Positions 17,557 through 24,980 of a DNA stretch of 64,000 bases are shown here, piece after piece. The notes beneath the pieces were generated by a model, which had not been told where the DNA came from, did no database searches, and was given only the letters and a program-made list of their open reading frames with translations. Each line of letters starts with the position of its first letter. The stretch's first letter is position 1. Source of the stretch: Kaistia dalseonensis. Lineage in GTDB: Bacteria > Pseudomonadota > Alphaproteobacteria > Rhizobiales > Kaistiaceae. Made by a program: the position numbers and the translations under genes. The stretch spans positions 62,001 to 126,000 of the forward strand of contig NZ_JAUSVO010000006.1 in assembly GCF_030814715.1 (NCBI RefSeq), given 5' to 3'.

Positions 17557-18975
17557 ATGGTCGTTGCCTTCGACGAGATGAGCGCAACCAGCGATGGCTG
17601 CAGGCCTGGTTACGAGATCCTGAAACGCTGGCTCGATGCCACGCCGCCGGAGCTTCTGGCGACACGAAGGGCGGAGGCCGAGTTGCTCTTCCGCCGGGTC
17701 GGCATCACCTTCAACGTCTATGGCGATGATGCCGGCGAAGAACGCCTCATCCCCTTCGACATCATTCCGCGCATTCTGACGGGGACGGAGTGGACGCGCC
17801 TCTCCAAGGGGCTCGTCCAGCGCACCAAGGCGCTGAACGCCTTCCTGGCCGATATCTATTCCAAGGGCGAAATCCTGCGCGCCGGGCTGGTGCCGGAAGA
17901 TCTCGTCTACCGGAACCCCTATTACCGTCCCGAGATGGCCGGGCTGAAGCTCGCCCATGACATCTATGTCATGATCGCCGGCATCGACATTGTCCGTGTC
18001 GACCCGGACACCTTCTATGTGCTCGAGGACAATGCGCGTACGCCTTCCGGCGTCTCCTACATGCTGGAAAACCGCGAAGTGATGATGCGGCTTTTCCCCG
18101 ATCTCTTCGCCGAGCACAGGATCGCGCCGGTCGAGAACTATCCCGATGCGCTGCTGGCGACGCTGAAATCGGTAGCGCCGCGCTCAGCGCCGAGCGATCC
18201 GACTGTCGCGCTGCTCACGCCCGGGCCCTTCAATTCGGCCTTCTACGAGCACTCTTTCCTTGCCGACAAGCTTGGTGTCGAACTCGTCGAGGGCCGCGAT
18301 CTCCTGGTGCGCGACAACATCGTGCACATGCGCACGACCGAGGGCCCGAAGCGCATCGACGTGCTCTATCGTCGCCTCGACGATGATTTCCTCGATCCCC
18401 TGACCTTCCGGCCGGATTCGATCCTCGGCGTGCCTGGATTGATGAACGCCTATCGTGCCGGCAACATCACGCTCTCCAACGCGGTTGGAACGGGCGTCGC
18501 CGACGACAAGGCGGTCTACTCCTACATGCCGGAGATCGTGCGCTTCTATCTCGGCGAAGAACCGATCCTGAAGAACGTGCCGACATGGCGCTGCCGCGAG
18601 CCGGATTCGCTGAAATACGTGCTCGAGCATCTGGACGAGATGGTCGTGAAGGAAGTCGCGGGATCGGGCGGATACGGCATGCTGATCGGGCCGGCAGCCG
18701 ACAAGAAGACGCGCGACGAATTCGCGGCCAAGCTGAAGGCCAACCCCGACGACTTCATTGCCCAGCCGACTCTGGCCCTGTCGACCTCGCCGACCTTCGT
18801 CGATGCCGGCATCGCGCCGCGCCATGTCGATCTGAGGCCCTTCGTGCTGACGGGTAGCGACAAGGTCCGCATCGTACCGGGCGGGTTGACCCGCGTCGCC
18901 CTGAAGGAGGGCTCGCTCGTGGTCAATTCCAGCCAGGGCGGCGGCACCAAGGATACGTGGGTGCTCGATGCGTGA
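17557..18975 (+). CDS. Circularly permuted ATP-grasp protein (DUF404/DUF407), Anbu operon
   Basis: 472 residues. The N-terminus MVVAFDEM and the blocks VYGDDAGEERLIPFDIIPRI (near 55), VLEDNARTPSGVSYMLENR (near 155) and VVKEVAGSGGYGM (near 365) are those of the circularly permuted ATP-grasp family, predicted to be peptide or amide ligases acting in the cytoplasm; no substrate is established to my knowledge. An ATG at 17539 is in frame but lacks a ribosome site, whereas 17557 has GGGGGA nine bases upstream. First gene of a four-gene operon with alpha-E, transglutaminase-like and Anbu genes, a set conserved across proteobacteria. Confidence 0.92.
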   Translation: MVVAFDEMSATSDGCRPGYEILKRWLDATPPELLATRRAEAELLFRRVGITFNVYGDDAGEERLIPFDIIPRILTGTEWTRLSKGLVQRTKALNAFLADIYSKGEILRAGLVPEDLVYRNPYYRPEMAGLKLAHDIYVMIAGIDIVRVDPDTFYVLEDNARTPSGVSYMLENREVMMRLFPDLFAEHRIAPVENYPDALLATLKSVAPRSAPSDPTVALLTPGPFNSAFYEHSFLADKLGVELVEGRDLLVRDNIVHMRTTEGPKRIDVLYRRLDDDFLDPLTFRPDSILGVPGLMNAYRAGNITLSNAVGTGVADDKAVYSYMPEIVRFYLGEEPILKNVPTWRCREPDSLKYVLEHLDEMVVKEVAGSGGYGMLIGPAADKKTRDEFAAKLKANPDDFIAQPTLALSTSPTFVDAGIAPRHVDLRPFVLTGSDKVRIVPGGLTRVALKEGSLVVNSSQGGGTKDTWVLDA

Positions 18976-19119
18976 CACAAGGCAACGCACCGCAACGATC
19001 GCCCGCAGGCCGGCCCGAATGTGCCTGCCATCGACGTCGATGAAGCCCTCGCACAGGACGAACGCGCCTTCAGGCGCCCCTCGCCAAGGCGATTGCCTTC
19101 CATTCCGGAGTTCTTTTCC

Positions 19120-20061
19120 GTGCTGAGCCGTACCGCCGACAATCTCTTCTGGCTCGCCCGCTATGTGGAGCGCGCGGAAAACACCGCCCGTATCGTCGAC
19201 GCGGCCAACCGCCTCGCCGCGATGCCGATTTCCTATGCCGGCAGTTCGAATGAGTGGGAATCGGCCGTCGCCGCCACCGGTTCGCTCGGCCTGTTCAAGA
19301 CGCTCGGCAAGGAAGCGACATCCGAAAACGTCATCGAATTCCTCGCATTCTCGCAGGAGAATCCCTCCTCGATCCGCTCCTGCCTCGAGCGCGCCCGCGT
19401 CAATGCGCGCACGGTCCGCACGGCGCTCACCTCGGAGATGTGGGAGGCGATCAACGGCGCCTGGCTCGGGCTGAAGAATTTCAGGAACATTTCGCACGAC
19501 CGCCTGCGGCTGAACGAGTTCCTGACCTATGTGAAGGAAGCATCCGTCCGCTTCGATGGTTCGGCCTATCGCACCATGTTGCGCAACGATGCGTTCTTCT
19601 TCTCCGGCCTCGGCACCTTCATCGAGCGGGCGGACAATACGGCGCGCATTCTCGATGTGAAGTATCATCTGCTTCTGCCGGAGCATGAAGCCGTCGGCGG
19701 CGGCCTCGATTTCTTCCAGTGGTCGTCGATCCTGCGGTCGGTCTCGGCCAATACTGCCTATCACTGGGTCTATCGCGAGAGCCTGAAGCCATGGCTGGTG
19801 GCGGACCTCCTGGTCCTCAACGACCAGCTGCCGCGCTCGCTTGCTTCCTGCTACGACCATATCTGCGCCTTCCTCGACGAACTCTCGCTCGCCTATGGCC
19901 GGCAGGGCCCGGCCCAGCGCGTTGCGCGCTCGACCCGCAACCGGTTGCAGAACGCGACGATCCAGGATGTCTTCCAGGGTGGACTGCACGAATTCCTGAC
20001 CGAGTTCATCGGCGAGAACGGCCGTCTCGGGCAGGCCATCACCGACCAGTATCTCGTCTGA
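19120..20061 (+). CDS. Alpha-E domain protein (DUF403), Anbu operon
   Basis: 313 residues, nearly all alpha-helical. The start VLSRTADNLFWLARYVERAEN is the family signature; it begins at GTG 19120, with CCGGAG ending nine bases upstream. The open frame continues upstream to 19021 but those residues are unlike the family. Alpha-E proteins always travel with the circularly permuted ATP-grasp protein and are sometimes fused to it, so they are thought to work as a ligase complex. The gap to the ATP-grasp stop is 144 bases, longer than usual inside an operon; I see no terminator in it. Confidence 0.92.
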   Translation: MLSRTADNLFWLARYVERAENTARIVDAANRLAAMPISYAGSSNEWESAVAATGSLGLFKTLGKEATSENVIEFLAFSQENPSSIRSCLERARVNARTVRTALTSEMWEAINGAWLGLKNFRNISHDRLRLNEFLTYVKEASVRFDGSAYRTMLRNDAFFFSGLGTFIERADNTARILDVKYHLLLPEHEAVGGGLDFFQWSSILRSVSANTAYHWVYRESLKPWLVADLLVLNDQLPRSLASCYDHICAFLDELSLAYGRQGPAQRVARSTRNRLQNATIQDVFQGGLHEFLTEFIGENGRLGQAITDQYLV

Positions 20062-20073
20062 CAGGACCGTTTC

Positions 20074-20889
20074 ATGCGTTTGAGGATCGTTCATGAAACG
20101 GCCTACAGCTACGATCCGCCCGCGACGGGCGCGATCCAGACGCTGAGGCTGACGCCACGCGGCCATGATGGGCAGTTCGTCATCAACTGGCGCATCGAGG
20201 TCGATCATGATTGCCGGCTCGACACGGCGAGCGACCCGTTCGGCAATGTCGTCCAGTCCTTCACGACGGAAGGCAGGCTCGACGGGCTCGTGATCACGGC
20301 GCTGGGCGAGGTCGAGACCCACGACATGGCCGGCATGGTCCGCGGCCAGTCCGAGCGCTTTCCCACCGCCGTCTTCCTGCGCGATACGCCACTCACCGAG
20401 TCGAACGCGGCGCTCAGGACGTTTGCGCTCGACGTGAACGCCTCGGCACCGGCCGATCGATTATCCAAGCTGCACGTCCTGATGGGCGCCATCCACGAGG
20501 CCATCGCGGTCGAGACGACCGATCATGACGATGCGATCCGCACGTTCGAATCGGCCAAGGGAGATCCACGCGCCATTGCGCATGTCTTCATCGCGGCCGC
20601 GCGCCATCTCGGCATTCCGACGCGCTACGCAAGCGGCTATCTCTACCGGCCGGACGACTCCGAGCCGGTCTCGGCCGAACATGGCTGGGCGGAGGCGCTG
20701 ATCGATGGCGTGGGCTGGATCGGTTTCGATGCGACGATGAATCTCTGTCCCACGGACTACTACGTCCGCCTCGCCATCGGCCTCGACAGGGTCGGTGCAG
20801 CGCCGGTTCGTGGCACGGCTTATGGTGACGGTGCTGCCGTTCCGCGGGTCTCGATCCTCGTCTCGGAGGCCCGTGCGGCAAAGAGATAA
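20074..20889 (+). CDS. Transglutaminase-like protein without catalytic cysteine, Anbu operon
   Basis: 271 residues: N-terminal beta-rich domain (MRLRIVHETAYSYDPP to about 95) then a transglutaminase/papain-like domain. In the family the nucleophile sits in GVCQDxxH before IPARYVSGY. Here the aligned stretch is GDPRAIAH (residues 162-169) followed by GIPTRYASGYLY, so cysteine is replaced by proline. The catalytic His (EHGWAEA, near 207) and Asp (GFDATM, near 221) remain. It probably binds rather than cleaves its target, or acts as a non-enzymatic partner. Twelve bases after the alpha-E stop. In frame and otherwise intact, so not a pseudogene by appearance. Confidence 0.88.
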   Translation: MRLRIVHETAYSYDPPATGAIQTLRLTPRGHDGQFVINWRIEVDHDCRLDTASDPFGNVVQSFTTEGRLDGLVITALGEVETHDMAGMVRGQSERFPTAVFLRDTPLTESNAALRTFALDVNASAPADRLSKLHVLMGAIHEAIAVETTDHDDAIRTFESAKGDPRAIAHVFIAAARHLGIPTRYASGYLYRPDDSEPVSAEHGWAEALIDGVGWIGFDATMNLCPTDYYVRLAIGLDRVGAAPVRGTAYGDGAAVPRVSILVSEARAAKR

Positions 20890-20890
20890 C

Positions 20891-20908
20891 GGGCTGAACG
20901 CCCTTTTT
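20891..20908 (+). terminator. Weak hairpin with T-tract between transglutaminase-like gene and anbu
   Basis: GGGC-TGAAC-GCCC immediately followed by TTTTT. The stem is only four base pairs, so full termination is unlikely, but the T-run makes partial attenuation conceivable. A second possible hairpin, CCCAAC (20931-20936) with GTTGGG (20951-20956), follows before the anbu ribosome site. Confidence 0.3.
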
Positions 20909-20973
20909 GCTTGCGACTCGTCGGCCAACACCCAACAATCCGCCTTCCGAGTTGGGGGGCCTGGACGAGTTTA

Positions 20974-21717
20974 ATGACTTACTGCGTAGGAATTCTGGTG
21001 CGCGAAGGGTTGGTGATGGTCGCCGACACGCGCACCAATGCCGGCCTCGACAACATCGCCACGTTCCGCAAGCTCCATCTGTTTCAGAGCGAAGGCGAGC
21101 GTGCGATTGCGATTGCAACCGCCGGCAATCTCGCCGTCAGCCAATCGGTCCTGAATGTCTTGACCGAAGGGATCAAGGACCCCGAGACGGGCAAGCTCGA
21201 GACGATCTTCACGATACCGACCATGTTCAAGGTGGCGCAGTTCGTAGGCCGCGCCATTCGTGAAGTCTATCGCATCCACGGCAAGTCGATGGAGCAGCAG
21301 GCGGCGAGTTTTGACGTCACCATGCTGCTCGGTGGCCAGGTCAAGGGTGGCCGGCTCCGGCTGTTCATGGTCTATTCGGCCGGCAACTTCATCGAGGCTA
21401 CCGCCGATACGCCCTATCTGCAGATTGGCGAGCACAAATACGGCAAGCCGATCCTCGACCGCGCGGTGACGAGCGAGACCAGCCTGAACGAGGCGCTGAA
21501 GCTCGGCCTCGTTTCGATGGATTCCACCATCCGCTCCAATCTCGGCGTCGGCATGCCGATCGACATCGTCACGATCCCTCGCGATTCGATTTCGATCGAG
21601 GTGTCGCACCGGATCGATCGAAACGACGAGTATTTCATGGACCTGCGCGAGCGCTGGTCGGCGGCGCTGCGCGCCGCCCATCAAGCTATTCCCGCGCCGC
21701 CCTATGGCCGCGACTGA
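20974..21717 (+). CDS. anbu: Anbu: proteasome-type Ntn peptidase (HslV/proteasome beta homologue)
   Basis: 247 residues starting MTYCVGILVREGLVMVADTR. After removal of Met1 the exposed Thr2 would be the N-terminal nucleophile; Asp18 and Lys33 (in FRKLH) occupy the other active-site positions of HslV and proteasome beta subunits. Anbu is the 'ancestral beta subunit' of bacteria and forms open helical ring assemblies; its substrates and any unfoldase partner are unknown. The frame is open upstream to 20911 but the N-terminus must be at 20974 for the nucleophile. Last gene of the ATP-grasp/alpha-E/transglutaminase-like operon, after an 84-base gap containing hairpins. Confidence 0.93.
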   Translation: MTYCVGILVREGLVMVADTRTNAGLDNIATFRKLHLFQSEGERAIAIATAGNLAVSQSVLNVLTEGIKDPETGKLETIFTIPTMFKVAQFVGRAIREVYRIHGKSMEQQAASFDVTMLLGGQVKGGRLRLFMVYSAGNFIEATADTPYLQIGEHKYGKPILDRAVTSETSLNEALKLGLVSMDSTIRSNLGVGMPIDIVTIPRDSISIEVSHRIDRNDEYFMDLRERWSAALRAAHQAIPAPPYGRD

Positions 21718-21732
21718 CGCGCTGCATCGACG

Positions 21733-21999
21733 CTAGTTGAGTGCAAACTCGGCTGAGGCGAGCCTCACTTCGGCTGCACTGATTATCTTGTGGTGCGCCA
21801 CCTTCACGGAATGCAAAGGCCCCTCGATCTCGCGCTTCCAGAAATCGAGAAAGCGGTTCAGTTCGGGAAACTCTGGAGCGAGATCATAGTCCTGCCAGAC
21901 ATAGGTCTGCAGCAGCTTCGGATGGTCCGGCAGATGGTAGAGGATCTGGGCCGTGGTCAGCCCGTAGCCGGAGAGTTGGCGCAACAGCGAAGACGTCAT
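21733..21999 (-). CDS. usg: Usg family protein
   Basis: 88 residues: MTSSLLRQLSGYGLTTAQIL, then a YHLPDHPKLLQTYVWQDYD block and LDFWKREIEGPLHSVKVAH. This closely matches the small Usg proteins of Rhizobiales, named from a gene next to tryptophan biosynthesis but with no proven function. The ATG at 21999 has GAGAGG five bases upstream; a GTG two codons earlier is possible. Convergent with anbu (15 bases apart). No tryptophan gene is nearby. Confidence 0.85.
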   Translation of the reverse strand: MTSSLLRQLSGYGLTTAQILYHLPDHPKLLQTYVWQDYDLAPEFPELNRFLDFWKREIEGPLHSVKVAHHKIISAAEVRLASAEFALN

Positions 22000-22204
22000 G
22001 GGCACCTCTCGATTGCGATCGTTTCACGTCCTGGGAGGGACACGACGATGCTCTCGCCACGAGGGCTTGCCTTCAAGAGAAAATTGGACGATTGTCCTTC
22101 ATAATCAATATTTTAGCAGCATAGTCGGCTGAGTGCTGCCAAGAGCCGGCGCAACAAGTCCGTGTGGTAGAGCCGAATGGATATTGGCCAACCGATCGGA
22201 CAGA

Positions 22205-22807
22205 TCAGCCGACGATGCGCCCGCCCAAGGCTGCCAAGCCTTCGGGTGTGTCGAGATCGAGCATCACCTCAGGGCCGATCTCGACCTCCACGACCACATC
22301 ATCATGCGCGGCGATGAGCCCCCGCGCGCCCTTGTCACCCGTCAATGCAGCGATTTCGGGAAAGAAGGACCGCGACAGGATCACCGGATTGCCGCGCGCG
22401 CCTTCATGGGTCGGAACGACGATCAGCCGCCCCTCCTCCGGCGCGAAGGCGGCCATGAGACGGTCGAGGATGGCGGCACTGATCGCCGGCATGTCGGCCA
22501 GCATGACGAGGACGGCATCACACCCCTCGCCGAGATGGGCGATCCCCGCCCGCAACGATGTCGCGAGGCCATCCGCATGGTCCTCGTTATGCACCAGTTG
22601 AACCGGCAGCCCGGCGAGAGCCAGTTCGATCGCCTCGCGACGATGTCCGGTAACAACCGTCACTGAGGCTGCGGCGCTGGCAAGCGCTGCCTCCGCCGCG
22701 CGTCGCACGAGGCTCCTGCCGTCGATCTCGGCCAGCAGCTTGTTCGGCCCGCCCATCCGCCGCCCCTGCCCCGCGGCCAGGATGAGGATCGCGATACGGG
22801 GCTTCAT
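22205..22807 (-). CDS. mocA: MocA-like molybdenum cofactor cytidylyltransferase (NTP transferase)
   Basis: 200 residues of the MobA-like nucleotidyltransferase fold. LILAAGQGRRMGGPNKLLAE at the N-terminus is the nucleotide-binding loop and VMLADMPAIS near 98 holds the metal-binding Asp. MocA adds CMP to molybdopterin for the xanthine/aldehyde-oxidase enzyme family. Its ATG overlaps the stop of the XdhC C-terminal-type gene (ATGA), making a three-gene operon with the two XdhC-type genes. No Mo-dehydrogenase structural gene lies in the window. Confidence 0.82.
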   Translation of the reverse strand: MKPRIAILILAAGQGRRMGGPNKLLAEIDGRSLVRRAAEAALASAAASVTVVTGHRREAIELALAGLPVQLVHNEDHADGLATSLRAGIAHLGEGCDAVLVMLADMPAISAAILDRLMAAFAPEEGRLIVVPTHEGARGNPVILSRSFFPEIAALTGDKGARGLIAAHDDVVVEVEIGPEVMLDLDTPEGLAALGGRIVG

Positions 22808-23532
22808 CGGGACAGCAGGGTGTCGGTTCCGCGCGTGCGCAATGCGCCGACGATTTCGGCCAATATCGAAACGGCGATTTCGGCCGGCGACTGCGCGCCG
22901 ATCGCAAGACCGATCGGCGCCCTGATTCGGGCCGTCACCTCTCCAGGCAGACCAAGCGCTTGCAACCGATCGAGCCGCTTTGCATGCGTCTTCCGCGAGC
23001 CGAGCGCCCCGACATAGAAGCAATCGGCGGACAGGGCTGCGGATAGTGCGAAATCGTCGATCTTGGGATCGTGCGTCAGCGCGGCAAGCGCGGTGAACGG
23101 GTCGAGGGCGATCGTCTCGAACGCCTCCTCGGGCCATTGCGGCAACAGGGCGACATCGGGAAAACGCTCTGTCGTCGCGAAGGCGGTGCGCGGGTCGATA
23201 ATCGTGACATCGAAGCCGGCGATCCGCGCCATCGGCGCCAGTGCCTGCGAAATGTGGACGGCACCAATGACGACGAGGCGGGGTGGCGGCAGACTCACGG
23301 TCAGGAAGAGCGCGCCCCCACCCTCCACATCGACCGTGCCGGAGCGCCCGGTGCGAAAGCGCTCAGCCAGGTGCGCCGCCAGCGGCTCGTCATCGAGCTG
23401 GTCGGTCTCGCGGACCAGGCGCACCGCGCCGCTATCGAGATCGGTCACGAGAATCGCGGCCTGCCGGCCGCGGCGCGTCTCGTTCAGCGCATGAAGGGTC
23501 GCCAGATCCAACTCAGCCCACCTTCTCGACAT
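22804..23532 (-). CDS. XdhC C-terminal-type (Rossmann) protein, Mo-enzyme maturation
   Basis: About 242 residues. LVVIGAVHISQALAPMARIA near 100 is a Rossmann-type loop, and DCFYVGALGSRKTHAKRL plus GLPIGAQSPAEIAVSI-like elements (here APIGLAIGAQSPAEIAVSI) are the XdhC/CoxI C-terminal signature. XdhC binds Mo cofactor and delivers it, sulfurated, to xanthine-dehydrogenase-type enzymes. The start is uncertain: ATG 23532 overlaps the upstream gene by 20 bases, while TTG 23511, directly after that gene's stop, is preceded by GAGAAGG. Middle gene of a three-gene operon. Confidence 0.8.
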   Translation of the reverse strand: MSRRWAELDLATLHALNETRRGRQAAILVTDLDSGAVRLVRETDQLDDEPLAAHLAERFRTGRSGTVDVEGGGALFLTVSLPPPRLVVIGAVHISQALAPMARIAGFDVTIIDPRTAFATTERFPDVALLPQWPEEAFETIALDPFTALAALTHDPKIDDFALSAALSADCFYVGALGSRKTHAKRLDRLQALGLPGEVTARIRAPIGLAIGAQSPAEIAVSILAEIVGALRTRGTDTLLSR

Positions 23533-23854
23533 AGATTCGGATGCGGCCGCCGCAGGAGAGGCCGACCCGCCACGCCGTCTCGTCGGCCACGCCAAAATCG
23601 AGCATGCGCGGTGCACCCACCCCGATCACGTCGATAGCCTCCTGAACCACCGCACCTTCGACGCAACCACCGGACACCGAGCCCTCGAAACGGCCATTCG
23701 CGTCGACGATCAGATGGCTGCCAACCGGACGCGGCGCGGAGCCCCAGGTCTCGATCACCGTCGCAAGCGCAACGCTCCGCCCCTGGCTCACCCAGTCTTC
23801 GGCGAGCGCCAAGACGTCGCTCTCGGCGGGCCGAGGGTTCAAGACACCGGACAT
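23513..23854 (-). CDS. XdhC N-terminal-type (XdhC/CoxI) protein
   Basis: 113 residues comprising only the XdhC_CoxI domain: LATVIETWGSAPRPVGSH near 30, GSVSGGCVEGAV near 58 with its conserved cysteine, and VGLSCGGRI near 98 with a second. In many bacteria this domain is fused to the Rossmann domain encoded by the next gene; here they are separate, overlapping cistrons. First gene of the Mo-cofactor delivery operon. Start ATG 23854 (MSGVLNPRP). Confidence 0.85.
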   Translation of the reverse strand: MSGVLNPRPAESDVLALAEDWVSQGRSVALATVIETWGSAPRPVGSHLIVDANGRFEGSVSGGCVEGAVVQEAIDVIGVGAPRMLDFGVADETAWRVGLSCGGRIRIYVEKVG

Positions 23855-24081
23855 CAGGCTCCTCGCCGAATCATTTCAACGGGCAGGCGGGTGGATCGAT
23901 TGCGGAACGCGCCATCACAATGCTGTCCATTGATCCGATCCTCAGCCATTCTGCGCCTCTCGCGCCTCTTGCCCTCCCCCGGCGCTGCTATAGGCTGTAG
24001 CGGCGCGATTGCGGGGGAGCAGCTGTGCCGCCATCATGCAGGCTGTTCGCATTTGCTGGCAAGTTGACGGAAAGAGGGTCG

Positions 24082-24873
24082 ATGCCACTGATCTCGATGG
24101 ATGACGGAATTGGGCTTCATGTGGAGGCCGATCCGGAGAACGGGAAACCGTCCGTACTGTTCCTGAACGCGCTCGGCGCCGACCACACGATGTGGGACGA
24201 GCAGATGCCGGCCTTTCGCGAGCATTTCCGTGTGATCCGCATGGACGATCGCGGCCATGGCCAGTCAGAGGCCCCCGACATGCCCTATACGATCGACCGG
24301 TTGGGGCGCGATGCGCGCGCCGTGCTGGAGGCCGTCGATGTTGAGAGTGCCCATGTCGTTGGGCTCTCCAAGGGCGGCATGACGGCTGCATGGCTCGGCG
24401 CGAACTCGCCGGAGCATATCGAAAAGCTGGTTATCGTCTCTGCCGCGCCGCATCTGGCGCCGCGCGACGTCTGGGAAGGCCGCGCCAAGACGGCGCGCAC
24501 CGAGGGCGGGCTGCATACGCTCGCCGAGGCCGCCATCGGACGGTGGTTCACGGAGAGCTTCCGCGCCAAGAACCCCGAGGCGATCGCCAAGGTGAGAGCC
24601 ATGATCATGCAGACGGCGCCGGCAGGCTATGCGGCGTGCTGCGAGGCGCTCGCGGAAATGGACCTCAGGGACGATCTGGCCCTCATTCCCTCGCCGACGC
24701 TGGTGCTGGTCGGTGATTCGGATCCCACCAGCCATCCGGGCAAGACTCGCGAATGGGTGGCGACGATCGAGGGCGCGCAGCTCCAGATCATCAAGCAGGC
24801 CGCGCATCTCTGCAACATCGAGCAGGCGGCCAATTTCAACAAGATCGCCCTGGATTTCCTGCTGGCCAATTGA
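24082..24873 (+). CDS. Alpha/beta hydrolase, 3-oxoadipate enol-lactonase (PcaD)-like
   Basis: 263 residues. The oxyanion/strand block LFLNALGADHTMWDEQM near 25 and DDRGHGQSEAP near 56 are PcaD-like; the nucleophile Ser is in VVGLSKGGM (near 94), the acid is probably in VGDSDPTS (near 215) and the His in QAAHLCNIEQ (near 242). AGAGGG precedes the ATG at 24082; the frame is open upstream to 24025. PcaD hydrolyses 3-oxoadipate enol-lactone in protocatechuate breakdown, but no other pca gene is present here, so the substrate may differ. Basic Lys after the nucleophile is unusual for PcaD, which usually has Leu. Confidence 0.78.
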   Translation: MPLISMDDGIGLHVEADPENGKPSVLFLNALGADHTMWDEQMPAFREHFRVIRMDDRGHGQSEAPDMPYTIDRLGRDARAVLEAVDVESAHVVGLSKGGMTAAWLGANSPEHIEKLVIVSAAPHLAPRDVWEGRAKTARTEGGLHTLAEAAIGRWFTESFRAKNPEAIAKVRAMIMQTAPAGYAACCEALAEMDLRDDLALIPSPTLVLVGDSDPTSHPGKTREWVATIEGAQLQIIKQAAHLCNIEQAANFNKIALDFLLAN

Positions 24874-24879
24874 GCGGCG

Positions 24880-24925
24880 CGCCGCGACCCCGTCGGCACG
24901 AATTGCAGCCAACGGGATCGCGGCG
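24880..24925. terminator. Hairpin between convergent hydrolase and ETF-QO genes
   Basis: CGCCGCGACCCCGT (24880-24893) pairs with ACGGGATCGCGGCG (24912-24925), 13 of 14 positions, with an 18-base loop. No T-tract on either side, so it may be a bidirectional, Rho-assisted or processing structure. Confidence 0.4.
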
Positions 24926-24980
24926 TCCGCCACGGTTCAGCATCGCAAGGCGGCTCAACGACCGGCCGCTTTGCCCGCTT

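Noticed and set aside
18184-20322. A 712-codon open frame on the minus strand opposite the ATP-grasp, alpha-E and transglutaminase-like genes
   Set aside because: It is the mirror of high-GC codon bias: the plus-strand genes have clear motifs and the antisense translation is His/Arg/Asp-rich without any recognisable domain.
20891-20908. Full terminator splitting the Anbu operon
   Set aside because: The stem is only four base pairs; I keep it only as possible attenuation.
24082-24873. Assigning the hydrolase firmly to the protocatechuate pathway
   Set aside because: No other pca gene nearby and the residue after the nucleophile differs from typical PcaD; left as PcaD-like.
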